The notes: generated by a model from the letters alone, not told the origin. A DNA stretch of 64,000 nucleotides from JARFQH01 sp963825595 (GCA_963825595.1 CAWGUE010000030.1:62001-126000); one strand, 5' to 3'; shown: positions 54,119-63,732, numbered from the stretch's first letter. Made by a program: numbers and translations.

Positions 54119-56284
54119 TTATACCGTGGTGGTTCCCTTCCCTTCATCGATTCCGACGACCTCAGCCGCAACCAATTCCCCCCAATCTTCTCTGTACATG
54201 CCTTTTCGAACGATTTCGAAAATGATGCGCAATAGCTCGTGGGCGGACAGGGTCAGTGAGGGTTTTGCGAACATCTTTATCAGCCCCTCATTTCTTTCGG
54301 ATGCGATCTTGAGCGTTTCCAGAGTGCTCAGCAGTTTGAGTCCCTGGGTACTCCCTTTCTGATGGGTCACCTGCCACTTTTCTTTAAGCTGGGTTATCCT
54401 CTGATGCGTTGCGGCAATCAGGGCCCGGCGGATCTTTTCATTGGTAAGCACCTTCTGCCGGTCGACAATGCTGACGATGCGATGGTTGAAGGCTTTTTTT
54501 TCATCCTGCAGTTCCTGCCCGAGCATGGCCCGTATGCTGTCGGTCAGATCGATCTTGACTATTTTCAGGACATCGGCTTTTTCCTTGAAATTTTTCGTAA
54601 TTTCAGTTTGGGCGCTATGCCAGAACATCCGGCTGGCATTTTTAAAGAGTTCGATTTGGGCCGCAATATTGTCCATGTTCTTAAACATCAACGATTTGAT
54701 GCCGATGATCAGTTTGCCGGTTTGATCGTAAAGTTTCTCGCCGGAGATAATCTCGTAAGCGATCGCCACGGCGGCATGCAGGTCTTGGAGATGCAGGATG
54801 CGGGGCACATCCTGGAAACAGGCGGCCAACGCTGTATTGGAAATCAGATGCGCCGGTGTGGCATAATTGGGGGTTCCCCCCAGAATCGGCTGCGGAACCT
54901 GATCACTTTCCGTTAAACCGTATGCGACGGCTGTCTCCACATCGATCAGCCCGACTGAGTAATCCGTGATGGCATCGAGAAATTCCGGATACCTGGCTTT
55001 GTCTCCGGCAATCAATAGGTTGTCGGGTTTCATGTCGCGCATGGCCACTCCTTTGGCCCGCAGCCAAGCCACCAGATCGAGCAGGTTTGTCACCAGACCG
55101 GCAATCTGGTGGTTGTTCTGGCCCACTGTCACCGCCTGAACACATCCCCGGATCGTCTTCCGATAGCTGTTGATGATAGCCTCGTTTTCAGAGAATGTTT
55201 TTCGCAGCAGACCGTTGATCTTTTCAGCAGCCTCCGGTTTAAGATCCTTCTCTCCAGCCGCCAGTTCTCTTCCGGCCAAATGGATCAGAAACCACTTCTG
55301 CAGGGTGAAACGGGGAAGTTTGTGCTTTCCGGCTTTTTTCAGCAACCGTTCGGACCGTCCTTCGAATGTCTTGAAGACAGTCCGGACGGCATCTATCTCC
55401 TCGTCGTTTTCTTCCGCGTAACGGCCCTCGAATCCGTGGTTCTCCCAGATCACATCCGGGTAACCGACAATTTCCTGGTAGACCTTGTTTGCCAGGTCGT
55501 GGACGTCATTGATGAGATGGCTGAGAAAAAAATAGCGGGACAGATCCATCACAAAGATATAGGAACTGCCGATTTTCAGATGGCCCTGGAACGATGGATA
55601 CTTTCTCAGCCAATTGATATACTTCTCTTCCAACTCGGCCGGGGACAGCTGCTTACTGTCCGAAAAGGGATGGATCATTCTCATTACTGCAGATACCGTC
55701 GGGACGATACACTCCCGCGGTGAGATCCGTCTGACGATCCGGTGGTCAGATTCGATGGCAGATATGTAAGCGGCAAAATTCGTGATTGGTCTCTGGGGGA
55801 TCTTGACCACGAAGTGATCGTCGTAGATCACATGAAAGCATTTGCTGCGGCTGGCACTGTCGTCCCCGGCAATTCCGGTTGTCATCCGCCTGGTTACCCA
55901 TTTCTTGTTGTGAAATACTTGCAGCTCGAATGTTTTTTTCGTACGGCCCGCCTCGGACTCCAAAGGCATGAACTTGGCCTTGGCTTCCTTCGGTTCTCCC
56001 AGTTGAACCTTGAATATCCGCAGGAAGAACGCGACGATGTCCTCCTGTGTGATCGCCGCCTCTTCTTCCATCGGCTCTAGCATGTCTTCCGTAATCGTTT
56101 CTAATTCCTCTTGATCTTCTTCCACCGCCTGCGGGGCACTTCGGCGTTTTGAAAGGACCCAAAGGATCAGAAGCAGGACCACCCCCAGAGACGCCAGCAC
56201 CACCACGCCGGTGTAATCCCCGGTCACCGGCACCTTGGCCAGGAGCTGATCGATCTCTTTAAATTTTTCGATAAATTTATCCAT
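54119..56284 (-). CDS. Membrane-anchored protein-kinase-like protein of unusual architecture
   Basis: The 721-residue protein has a single N-terminal helix (about residues 25-44), an acidic linker (50-80, EEDQEELETITEDMLEPMEE), then a long cytoplasmic region. Features of a protein kinase fold can be seen: a possible VAIK-type Lys in HFVVKIPQRP (about 162), a catalytic loop VAMRDMKPDNLLI (about 412-424, HRD changed to MRD), and a DFG-like IDVETA (about 448), followed by GGTPNYATPAHL like a kinase activation or P+1 segment. The spacing between the Lys and the catalytic loop, about 250 residues, is far more than in ordinary kinases, and no Gly-rich loop is evident. No family was recognised with certainty. 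The C-terminal part is helical. It is transcribed opposite to its neighbours and may be a stand-alone signalling protein. Confidence 0.75.
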   Translation of the reverse strand: MDKFIEKFKEIDQLLAKVPVTGDYTGVVVLASLGVVLLLILWVLSKRRSAPQAVEEDQEELETITEDMLEPMEEEAAITQEDIVAFFLRIFKVQLGEPKEAKAKFMPLESEAGRTKKTFELQVFHNKKWVTRRMTTGIAGDDSASRSKCFHVIYDDHFVVKIPQRPITNFAAYISAIESDHRIVRRISPRECIVPTVSAVMRMIHPFSDSKQLSPAELEEKYINWLRKYPSFQGHLKIGSSYIFVMDLSRYFFLSHLINDVHDLANKVYQEIVGYPDVIWENHGFEGRYAEENDEEIDAVRTVFKTFEGRSERLLKKAGKHKLPRFTLQKWFLIHLAGRELAAGEKDLKPEAAEKINGLLRKTFSENEAIINSYRKTIRGCVQAVTVGQNNHQIAGLVTNLLDLVAWLRAKGVAMRDMKPDNLLIAGDKARYPEFLDAITDYSVGLIDVETAVAYGLTESDQVPQPILGGTPNYATPAHLISNTALAACFQDVPRILHLQDLHAAVAIAYEIISGEKLYDQTGKLIIGIKSLMFKNMDNIAAQIELFKNASRMFWHSAQTEITKNFKEKADVLKIVKIDLTDSIRAMLGQELQDEKKAFNHRIVSIVDRQKVLTNEKIRRALIAATHQRITQLKEKWQVTHQKGSTQGLKLLSTLETLKIASERNEGLIKMFAKPSLTLSAHELLRIIFEIVRKGMYREDWGELVAAEVVGIDEGKGTTTV

Positions 56285-56597
56285 AAATCACAGGTGGTTA
56301 CTATTTAATAAATCGAAACCTCCAGTTGACCCGAAACCACAATACTCTCTGAAGGATAACAATATCAAGTAATTATACAGTGAATAGCTGCTGGGATCAA
56401 CGCTAATCTACCTCCGCTCCCCTGAGATTGGCACCGACCCTTTGTTTTGGTCGGGCGGATACGCTTTGTATCCGATGATTCTTGTAAATTCGACCGAGGT
56501 GCGGTAATTGAATCTCATCCTGTGGCCACCGACTTTTAAACCTATCGGCCCTGGTCTAATAGAAAATCAAGTCAAACGGATCAGAAGGAGATTTGAC
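56285..56597. other. Divergent intergenic region
   Basis: About 310 bases between the kinase-like gene and a small plus-strand gene. It is AT-rich near 56320-56390, as expected for promoters of both genes. A frame continuing upstream of 56598 lacks a ribosome-binding site. No repeat was seen. Confidence 0.5.
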
Positions 56598-56879
56598 ATG
56601 ATCCATCACCGCACACCCGACCTGTCGGATAAAATTGTTTGTCTTTACCAGGAGAACCGGGAACATGAACTGACAATCCAGAATGCCGTATTCGAAGAAC
56701 ACAATGGCCGCCTTTTCCTCGTGGGTGATGTTCCCGAGGGCGGGTCGGCAAACGATTGGCTGTCAGGTCTCAAAGCCTACGTTTCATGGGACCACGTCCA
56801 GGAATTCATTGTCTTCGATTCGCTGGAGGAATATTTTGCCCGTCTCTCACGGGGATGGAGCGACGAGAGGCTGCAATAG
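56598..56879 (+). CDS. Hypothetical protein
   Basis: The 93-residue product starts MIHHRTPDLSDKIVCLYQEN and is a soluble mixed alpha/beta protein by look. No family was recognised. The start is set by AGAAGGAGA 6 bases before this ATG; the frame is open further upstream. No signal peptide or membrane segment is present. Function unknown. Confidence 0.7.
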   Translation: MIHHRTPDLSDKIVCLYQENREHELTIQNAVFEEHNGRLFLVGDVPEGGSANDWLSGLKAYVSWDHVQEFIVFDSLEEYFARLSRGWSDERLQ

Positions 56880-57100
56880 TCATTCACAGCTCTCACCCGG
56901 CACGGAGCCCGCGCCGGCCATTCCAGATGGCTCGTGCTAAAGAAGAGGCCGTTGGAAATGAACGCCAACAGGGTAGTTCAGTTATATCAGGCGTAGGATG
57001 AAATTTTTTTGCTTTTTTTCCAAAACAACCGATTTACAAAGTGTCGGCCAAAATTCATACGCAAAACTTTTTAACAACCTGCAAAGGTTTCGTTACATTT

Positions 57101-57409
57101 ATGAACAGATTGCGCCAATTCTATCGCACTGATACCTTTCGTTTCGCCTTCTGGATGTTTCTGATTGTCCTGCTTATTCTGGCCAACTGGGCCTTGATGA
57201 CGGACAGTGACCTTTTTCTGCTGCTGGTTTCAACGGTCGGCATCGTCGTTTCGGCCCTGAGTATTTACATTGAAAGGCTCAACTTAAAACACGGTGATTC
57301 CGCCGAACCGACGTACACAAATCGTGTTATCAGGCAGATTGCCCTGCTGGCCGTCAGTCTCGGTTTTGCCGCGCTGGCCCTTATTCTAATTTCCGGGATC
57401 TTGAACTGA
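57101..57409 (+). CDS. Small three-helix membrane protein
   Basis: The protein of about 102 residues has hydrophobic helices at about residues 15-31, 37-54 and 80-99, with basic or polar residues between. No family was recognised. The start MNRLRQF is a choice between this ATG and a GTG 20 codons upstream; AAAGG lies 12 bases before this ATG, so the evidence is weak either way. The next gene is a thioesterase, 100 bases on. Confidence 0.6.
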   Translation: MNRLRQFYRTDTFRFAFWMFLIVLLILANWALMTDSDLFLLLVSTVGIVVSALSIYIERLNLKHGDSAEPTYTNRVIRQIALLAVSLGFAALALILISGILN

Positions 57410-57510
57410 CACAAGCGGAAGCTTACCTTTTTGGTCAGTCAGTAACCCGTAAAGGACTCCGATCAAACCGTTTAATCCTGGCGACCTGAACAACTTGCGG
57501 AGAGGTGCCG

Positions 57511-58002
57511 ATGACGAATCTTCCCGACAACTTGTCGCAGAAACATCTTTCAAAAGATCAGAGCCCCTCTACCGGACCGCATACGATTGACACGACGGAC
57601 TGGATCGACACGGCACCTTTTGGACGACTGCTCCATATGGAAATTGTCGAAACTCACCAGGGCACGGCCGAGCTTTCCATGCCCTTTCTATTCGATTTTG
57701 CCCAGGGCAGCGGGTTGATGCACGGTGGAGCGTTGGTGAGCCTGGCGGATACGGCCGCGGTTATGGCCATAAAGAGCCTGGTTCCTCCGGGAACCCACTT
57801 TGCGACCGTTTCCCTGAAAACAACCTTTCTTTACCCCGTGAAGAGCGGTATCGTAACTGCCAAAGCCCGCGTGACGTCGCGCCGGGAAAACAACCTCTAC
57901 GGTCTTGTGACGGTTTTCAATCAGGAGGACCGCCCCGTCCTGGAATTCAGGGCCTGTTTCAAAATTGGTAGAAGTGGTTTCAAAACCTCAGCTCAGGGTT
58001 GA
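57511..58002 (+). CDS. PaaI family hotdog thioesterase
   Basis: The 163-residue protein has the PaaI-type hotdog motif MHGGALVSLADTAAVMA, in which the Asp and the preceding Gly-rich loop form the active site, and TVSLKTTFLYPVKSGIVTAK in the second half. It should hydrolyse acyl-CoA esters, often aryl-CoAs. GGAGAGG lies before the ATG. It overlaps the start region of the next gene and is probably co-transcribed. Confidence 0.9.
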   Translation: MTNLPDNLSQKHLSKDQSPSTGPHTIDTTDWIDTAPFGRLLHMEIVETHQGTAELSMPFLFDFAQGSGLMHGGALVSLADTAAVMAIKSLVPPGTHFATVSLKTTFLYPVKSGIVTAKARVTSRRENNLYGLVTVFNQEDRPVLEFRACFKIGRSGFKTSAQG

Positions 58003-58019
58003 GGGCAAGGCACAGCCCG

Positions 58020-58358
58020 ATGGCATACAACGAAAAGCACGACAGACGAATCCGCAGCATTGTATCTCACTGGCCAATAACCGACTCCCGTAAGATGTTC
58101 GGCGGCATCTGCCACCTGTTGAACGGCCATATCTTCTGCGGTGTCTACAAGGACGATCTGATCCTGCGGCTGGGAAAGGAACAAGCTCAAATCGCTCTGG
58201 AATCACCGTACGTAAAACCATTCGATATCACGGGTAAACCGATGACCGGCTGGGTCATGGTCGGGGGCAAGGGCTTTGAACGCGAGGCGGAACTGGAGGT
58301 TTGGCTGAGACAAGCCAGGGCCTTTGCAGAGTCCCTTCCGCCACAGGTGCCATCGTGA
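58020..58358 (+). CDS. TfoX N-terminal domain protein
   Basis: The 112-residue protein matches the TfoX N-terminal domain: VSHWPITDSRKMFGGICHLL near the start, GHIFCGVYKDDLILRLG and KPMTGWVMVGG. TfoX/Sxy full-length proteins regulate competence, but many stand-alone N-terminal domains are of unknown role. The start is the ATG at MAYNEKHD, about 18 bases after the thioesterase stop. No Shine-Dalgarno is clear; translational coupling is likely. Confidence 0.85.
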   Translation: MAYNEKHDRRIRSIVSHWPITDSRKMFGGICHLLNGHIFCGVYKDDLILRLGKEQAQIALESPYVKPFDITGKPMTGWVMVGGKGFEREAELEVWLRQARAFAESLPPQVPS

Positions 58359-58362
58359 CATT

Positions 58363-58599
58363 ATGTATTGGTTGATACTGGTCATCTCGGTGTTTCCACT
58401 TCTGGGCTTTATCGTTCTGGGCATTTATCTGCTCTACTCGGCTGTTTCGGGCCGGGGAATGACGCCGCCTGAACCGGAGGCGCCTTTTGTCCTTCACCTG
58501 CGGTATAAACTGCGCGGCATTATCGGCCTGGTGTTCGCCTGCGCGGCAACCTATTCGCTTTATAAAATGGTCGTTCTGGGACTGGCGGACTTGAAATAG
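58363..58599 (+). CDS. Two-helix small membrane protein
   Basis: The 78-residue protein has helices at about residues 2-27 and 52-75, joined by a Pro/Glu-rich loop (GMTPPEPEAPF). No family was recognised. The ATG lies 5 bases after the stop of the TfoX-like gene, which suggests coupling; no Shine-Dalgarno is present. Function unknown. Confidence 0.65.
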   Translation: MYWLILVISVFPLLGFIVLGIYLLYSAVSGRGMTPPEPEAPFVLHLRYKLRGIIGLVFACAATYSLYKMVVLGLADLK

Positions 58600-58697
58600 C
58601 GGTCCAAAGGCCACAGGCGTGTGCTTTGTTCAACGCCGATAACCCGTGATGCGCTGGTAATACTGACAAGAGCATCATACCCCAAAATAAAGTCAAC

Positions 58698-59897
58698 ATG
58701 AACTCTGTATCCGGAACGATTTTCCTTAAGAAGGGCCGGGATCAGTCTGTACGCCGCCGCCACCCTTGGATATTCTCCGGTGCGATAGAGCGCGTGGCAT
58801 CGACAGTCACGGCCGGTGAAACGGTGCAGGTGATGTCACCGGACGGCTCCTGTTTGGCAACAGGCTCTTTTTCTCCCCGGTCCCAGATCAGGGTACGCCT
58901 CTGGTCCTTCGACCCGGGGGAGGAAATCGGCGTGCAGTTTTTCAGGAATCGGTTGGCCCGGTCGCTTCAAGCCCGGCGTCGGATCATGGCCGAAAACCAA
59001 TCCACGGCCTACCGACTGGTAAACGCCGAATCTGACGGACTGCCGGGACTCGTCGTCGACCGTTATGCTGACTACCTTGTGTGCCAGTTTCACTCCACCG
59101 GGGCCGATTACTGGAAAACCGAAATCGTGCGACAACTGGTCGAGATGGTGCCGGTGTCCGGTATTTACGAACGCTCGGAAGGGAGCGGGCGGACCAAGGA
59201 GGGACTCAAAGCGGTAAGCGGTACCCTTTGGGGACAAAAGCCGCCTGAACGGATCGAGGTTCGGGAAGGACCATTGCGTTTCCTGGTGGATGTTCGCCAG
59301 GGCCACAAGACCGGAATGTACCTGGATCAGCGTGAAAACCGGGCTTTGGCCGCCGACTTTGCGGCGGGTACAGAAGTGCTCAATTGCTTCGCCTACACGG
59401 GTGGATTCGGCTTGCAGGCCCTGCGCGGCGGCGCCGCACGCCTGGTTAATATCGAGACGTCTTCCGATGCATTGGCGACCCTGCTCAGGCAGGTGGAACT
59501 GAACGGTCTCGATATCAAGGCAGTGGAGAACATCAATGCGGATGTGTTCCAGACTCTCAGGTCTTTCCGGGATGCCCGGCGACGTTTCGATCTGGTCATC
59601 CTGGATCCCCCGAAGTTTGCCGGCTCCGGTCGCCAGGTGGACCAGGCAGCGCGGGGGTACAAGGACATCAACCTTCTGGCATTCAAGCTGATCAGGCCGG
59701 GCGGTACCCTGTTCACTTTTTCCTGTTCCGGTCATGTCAAAGCCGCCCTTTTTCAGAAAATCACAGCCGATGCCGCCGTGGATGCCGGTCGCGAGGTACA
59801 GGTTCTGCAACATCTCGAACAGCCGCCCGACCATGCGGTGTCACTCAACTTTCCGGAGGGCGCTTACCTCAAAGGGTTAATCTGCCGGGTATGGTAG
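58698..59897 (+). CDS. rlmI: 23S rRNA m5C1962 methyltransferase RlmI-like
   Basis: The 399-residue protein has an N-terminal PUA-like domain (RRRHPWIFSGAIERV), then the class I SAM fold with VLNCFAYTGGFGLQA near residue 232 and the catalytic region ILDPPKFAGSGRQVDQAARG. These match RlmI, which methylates C1962 of 23S rRNA. The family call is firm; the exact position is inferred from family. Confidence 0.92.
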   Translation: MNSVSGTIFLKKGRDQSVRRRHPWIFSGAIERVASTVTAGETVQVMSPDGSCLATGSFSPRSQIRVRLWSFDPGEEIGVQFFRNRLARSLQARRRIMAENQSTAYRLVNAESDGLPGLVVDRYADYLVCQFHSTGADYWKTEIVRQLVEMVPVSGIYERSEGSGRTKEGLKAVSGTLWGQKPPERIEVREGPLRFLVDVRQGHKTGMYLDQRENRALAADFAAGTEVLNCFAYTGGFGLQALRGGAARLVNIETSSDALATLLRQVELNGLDIKAVENINADVFQTLRSFRDARRRFDLVILDPPKFAGSGRQVDQAARGYKDINLLAFKLIRPGGTLFTFSCSGHVKAALFQKITADAAVDAGREVQVLQHLEQPPDHAVSLNFPEGAYLKGLICRVW

Positions 59898-59974
59898 AAT
59901 CGGGGGGAGCACCGTGGGGCCGGTTTTTGCATCAGCGGCCCTCTTTCAGGACATACGCCAGAGGAGTGTCAATT

Positions 59975-60832
59975 ATGATCGGCTTTATTGGGTTAGGAAT
60001 CATGGGCAGCCGCATGGCCGCCAATCTTCAAAAAAAGGGGCATGCACTGATCGTCTACAACCGCACCCCGTCGAAGGCGCAGGAACTCGTTGCAAGCGGA
60101 GTGACACTGGCCAAAAGTCCGTCCGATCTTGCCGGCCGGGTCGAGGTGCTATTCACCATGGTTGCCGATCCGCAGGCGGTGCAACAGGTGGCCCTGGAAG
60201 CAAACGGCTTTCTGGACCATCTCAAGCCGGGATCGACCTGGATCGACTGCTCCACGGTCAACCCCTCATTTTCCCGTCGCATGGCCGCCGAAGCGTCACA
60301 GCGAAATCTTCGGTTCCTGGATGCGCCGGTAGCCGGCTCCAAAGGGCCGGCCGCGAGCGGCGACCTGATATTCTTCGTTGGGGGCGATGTAAACGATCTG
60401 AAGCGCTGCGATCCCTATTTTTCAGCAATGGGGCGCAAGGTTGTTCGTGTCGGCGATGCGGGTGCAGGCGCTGCCATGAAAATGGTCTTCAATCTGTTGC
60501 TGGGAAGCGCTATGGCCGCCTTTGCCGAAGGTATGAGTCTGGGCCGCGCATTGGGTGTCCCTGAGGAGCAACTTTTTGAAACGCTGATCGGTTCGCCGGT
60601 GGTGGCGCCGTTTATTAAACTGAAAAAGGACAAGATGACAACCGGTGATTACGAAGCCGATTTCCCTTTGCGCTGGATGCGAAAAGATTTGCAGTTAGCA
60701 TCGGTCTCTGCCTACGAAACGGAAACGGCCCTGCTGTTGACTAACGCCGCAAAGGAGCTCTACACCCAGGCGCTACAGAGCGGCCTGGGGGATCTCGATT
60801 TTGCCGCTGTTTACCGTTTAATGAACGAATGA
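59975..60832 (+). CDS. Beta-hydroxyacid dehydrogenase (3-hydroxyisobutyrate dehydrogenase family)
   Basis: The 285-residue protein starts MIGFIGLGIMGSRMAANLQK, the NAD(P)-binding motif of this family, and has DAPVAGSKGPAASGDLIFFV and GAGAAMKMVFNLLLGSAMAA with the catalytic Lys in the latter. It fits the glyoxylate/succinic semialdehyde reductase subgroup as well as 3-hydroxyisobutyrate dehydrogenase. GAGGAG lies upstream of the ATG; the longer frame overlaps rlmI. Confidence 0.92.
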   Translation: MIGFIGLGIMGSRMAANLQKKGHALIVYNRTPSKAQELVASGVTLAKSPSDLAGRVEVLFTMVADPQAVQQVALEANGFLDHLKPGSTWIDCSTVNPSFSRRMAAEASQRNLRFLDAPVAGSKGPAASGDLIFFVGGDVNDLKRCDPYFSAMGRKVVRVGDAGAGAAMKMVFNLLLGSAMAAFAEGMSLGRALGVPEEQLFETLIGSPVVAPFIKLKKDKMTTGDYEADFPLRWMRKDLQLASVSAYETETALLLTNAAKELYTQALQSGLGDLDFAAVYRLMNE

Positions 60833-60898
60833 CCTGCGGATTGCGGGAAGTTAATTCCGCGCAGAAAACGTGCAGCCGCACTAAATTGGAGGAAGACG

Positions 60899-61798
60899 AT
60901 GCGTGATACACCTCACAACAACCTCCGATTCGCCGAAGCCAACGGGATTACCATCGCGTACGACACCTTCGGCCACGAGGGGGATGCGCCCCTGCTGCTG
61001 ATTATGGGGCTTGGATCCCAGATGGTTCTCTGGGATGAGGATTTCTGCCGACAGCTGGCATCCAAGGGCTATCGGGTGATCCGCTTCGATAACCGGGACA
61101 TCGGCCTGTCGACAAAGTTCAACCGCATGACGGTTCCCGATCTGACCGCCATTCTTGAAGCGCTGCAGCGCGGCGAGGACACCTGGCTGCCGTATACGCT
61201 TGAAGACATGGCCAGAGATGCGGTGGCACTGCTCGAGGTTCTCGGTCACGGCAACGCCCATATCGTGGGAGAATCCATGGGGGGCATGATCGGCCAAATC
61301 ATGGCCGTGCGGTATCCCGAGCGCCTGCGCACTCTGACCACCATCATGTCATCCACCGGGGATCCGGGTCTTCCGTCCCCAAAACCGGAGGCTCTGGAGA
61401 TCCTCTATGCTCCCTTCCCGACCGATCGTCACGGCTATATCGACGCCTTTATCAGGGCTTTTCAAGTGCTGAGCGGACCTGAAATGCCGATCGACAAAGC
61501 CCGCGCCCGAAAGTGGGCCGAAAAATCATTCGAGCGCGGCCTGAACCCGCCTGGTGTCGCCCGTCAATACGCCGCCATCGTTGCGGCGGGTGACCGGACC
61601 GCCGAGCTGAAAACCGTCTCTGTGCCGACCCTGGTCGTCCACGGAGATGCCGACCCCCTGATGCTGCCCGAATGCGGTCGCGCGACGGCTGCGGCCATTC
61701 CAGGGGCCAAACTGAAAATCATCAAAGGTATGGGACATGCCTTGCCGGAAGCCGCCTGGCCGCAGGTCATCGCGGCTATAGCCGACCATGCGGTCTGA
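60899..61798 (+). CDS. Alpha/beta hydrolase
   Basis: The 299-residue protein has the alpha/beta hydrolase fold with nucleophile elbow GESMGGMIGQ near residue 123, LLLIMGLGSQMVLWDEDF as the oxyanion region, and the acid and His of the triad in VHGDADPLMLPECG and KGMGHALPEA. It resembles the ester hydrolases often found with fatty-acid or aromatic degradation genes. TTGGAGG lies before the ATG. Substrate unknown. Confidence 0.9.
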   Translation: MRDTPHNNLRFAEANGITIAYDTFGHEGDAPLLLIMGLGSQMVLWDEDFCRQLASKGYRVIRFDNRDIGLSTKFNRMTVPDLTAILEALQRGEDTWLPYTLEDMARDAVALLEVLGHGNAHIVGESMGGMIGQIMAVRYPERLRTLTTIMSSTGDPGLPSPKPEALEILYAPFPTDRHGYIDAFIRAFQVLSGPEMPIDKARARKWAEKSFERGLNPPGVARQYAAIVAAGDRTAELKTVSVPTLVVHGDADPLMLPECGRATAAAIPGAKLKIIKGMGHALPEAAWPQVIAAIADHAV

Positions 61799-61842
61799 AA
61801 TCATATCAGCAATGAACCAACGATAATAACGGGAGAAAAACC

Positions 61843-63519
61843 ATGGCCAAGTTGAACAGATACAGTGAACGGATCACCCAACCCCGGTCGCAAGGGGCCT
61901 CACAGGCAATGCTTTACGGCACCGGTCTGACCGATGCCGATATGGCCAAAGCCCAGGTCGGCATCGGCACAATGTGGTTCGAAGGCAACACCTGCAACAT
62001 GCACCTCAACCGATTGGCGGCCAAAGTAAAAGAAGGGGTCGAAGCCGCCGATTTGGTGGGGATGCGTTTCAATACCGTTGGTGTCAGCGATGGCATTGCG
62101 ATGGGAACCGAGGGTATGAGTTATTCTCTGCCGTCTCGGGATCTGATCGCCGACTCCATCGAAACAATGATGCGGGCCCATTGGTATGACGCCGCCATTT
62201 CCATACCGGGATGCGATAAGAATATGCCCGGCTGCATGATCGCCATGGGCAGGCTCAATCGCCCGTCACTGATGATCTACGGCGGAACCATTCGTGCCGG
62301 CCGGCACGACGGCCGCACTCTCGACATCGTCTCGGCCTTTCAGAGTTATGGCGAATACCTGGCGGGAACCATCGACGATGACGCCCGGCGGACCATCGTC
62401 AAGAACAGCTGCCCCGGGCCCGGGGCCTGCGGCGGAATGTACACGGCCAATACCATGGCGTCGGCCATCGAAGCCATGGGCATGAGCCTGCCTTACAGCT
62501 CGAGCACTCCGGCCGAAACGGAAGCGAAACTCGCGGAGTGCCGGCAGGCCGGCGAAACCATTCGTCATCTACTCGAACGGGACATCAAACCGCGCGACAT
62601 CATGACCCGTAAGGCATTTGAAAACGCGATAACGGTCGTTGTCGCCCTTGGGGGAAGCACCAACGCCGTTTTACACTTGATCGCCATGGCTCGAGCAGTG
62701 GATGTACCCTTGAGCCTGGAAGATTTTCAGAAGGTCAGCGACCGCGTCCCTTTGCTGGCCGATCTGAAGCCCAGCGGACGGTTTGTGCAGGAGGACCTGC
62801 ACCGGGCCGGCGGCTTGCCGGCCGTGATGCGACGTTTGCTGAAGGCCGGTTTGCTGCACGGGGACTGCCTGACGGTCACCGGGAAAAGCCTGGCGGAAAA
62901 CCTGGACGGTCTGCCGGATCTTGCCGACGGACAGGAAATCATTCGTTCTTTGAATGATCCGGTCAAGTCCACGGGACACCTTCAGATGCTTTACGGCAGC
63001 CTGGCTCCCGAAGGTGCGGTTGCCAAAATAACGGGGAAGGAAGGCACGTATTTTACGGGTCCGGCCAATGTCTTCGACTCGGAAGAAGCGATGCTCCGGG
63101 CGCTTGAAGAAAATCACATTCACAAAGGTGACGTCATCATTATCCGTTACGAGGGTCCCAAGGGAGGGCCCGGTATGCCGGAAATGCTGACACCGACTTC
63201 AGCCATCATGGGGGCCGGCCTGGGCGCGGATGTCGCCCTGCTGACCGATGGGCGATTCTCAGGGGGGTCACACGGATTTATCGTCGGCCACATCTGTCCC
63301 GAAGCTCAGGAGGGTGGCCCCATCGCCTTGGTTATGAATGGTGACCGGATCACAATCGATACCGAAAAAAAACGGATCGATCTGCATGTGGGCGATCAAA
63401 CCCTGGCTGAAAGGCGAAGCCAATGGAAGTCACCACCGTTCAAGGTCAACCGGGGTGCGCTGTATCGCTATATCAAAAACGTCCGGTCGGCTTCGGAGGG
63501 GTGTGTTACCGATGAGTAG
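61843..63519 (+). CDS. ilvD: Dihydroxy-acid dehydratase
   Basis: The 558-residue protein matches IlvD in length and motifs: CDKNMPGCMIAM (cluster Cys), CPGPGACGGMYTANTMA, and GRFSGGSHGFIVGHICPEA near the end. It dehydrates 2,3-dihydroxy acids in valine, leucine and isoleucine synthesis, with an iron-sulfur cluster. A GGAG lies before the ATG. No other ilv gene is next to it. The stop lies 3 bases before an inverted-repeat element. Confidence 0.95.
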   Translation: MAKLNRYSERITQPRSQGASQAMLYGTGLTDADMAKAQVGIGTMWFEGNTCNMHLNRLAAKVKEGVEAADLVGMRFNTVGVSDGIAMGTEGMSYSLPSRDLIADSIETMMRAHWYDAAISIPGCDKNMPGCMIAMGRLNRPSLMIYGGTIRAGRHDGRTLDIVSAFQSYGEYLAGTIDDDARRTIVKNSCPGPGACGGMYTANTMASAIEAMGMSLPYSSSTPAETEAKLAECRQAGETIRHLLERDIKPRDIMTRKAFENAITVVVALGGSTNAVLHLIAMARAVDVPLSLEDFQKVSDRVPLLADLKPSGRFVQEDLHRAGGLPAVMRRLLKAGLLHGDCLTVTGKSLAENLDGLPDLADGQEIIRSLNDPVKSTGHLQMLYGSLAPEGAVAKITGKEGTYFTGPANVFDSEEAMLRALEENHIHKGDVIIIRYEGPKGGPGMPEMLTPTSAIMGAGLGADVALLTDGRFSGGSHGFIVGHICPEAQEGGPIALVMNGDRITIDTEKKRIDLHVGDQTLAERRSQWKSPPFKVNRGALYRYIKNVRSASEGCVTDE

Positions 63520-63522
63520 AAC

Positions 63523-63712
63523 CCAAGTTGTGCGATTTCCAATTTTTATCCGCCTCAGGTGGGTCACCGCATCTCCCCGTAAGCGGGACCCGCATAGTTC
63601 ACTATAGCGGAACCACATTTTCTCCCGCAGGGCGGGATTTCGCTACACTCAACTTGCTCATCTGCGGCAACATCGCCAAAGGCGAGCAAGCCTTGAAAGT
63701 CGCTCAAATTGG
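63523..63712. repeat. Inverted-repeat element after ilvD
   Basis: CCAAGTTGTGCGATTTCCAA at the left end and TTGAAAGTCGCTCAAATTGG at the right end form an imperfect inverted pair, 190 bases apart. Inside are TATCCGCCTCAGGTGG and CCCGCAGGGCGGG. It separates the convergent ends of ilvD and the enoyl-CoA hydratase gene. The inner TATCCGCCTC also occurs in the 38430-38611 element. Probably a MITE-like or bidirectional terminator element. Confidence 0.6.
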
Positions 63713-63732
63713 ATAGAAGTATTTTCAAAGAT

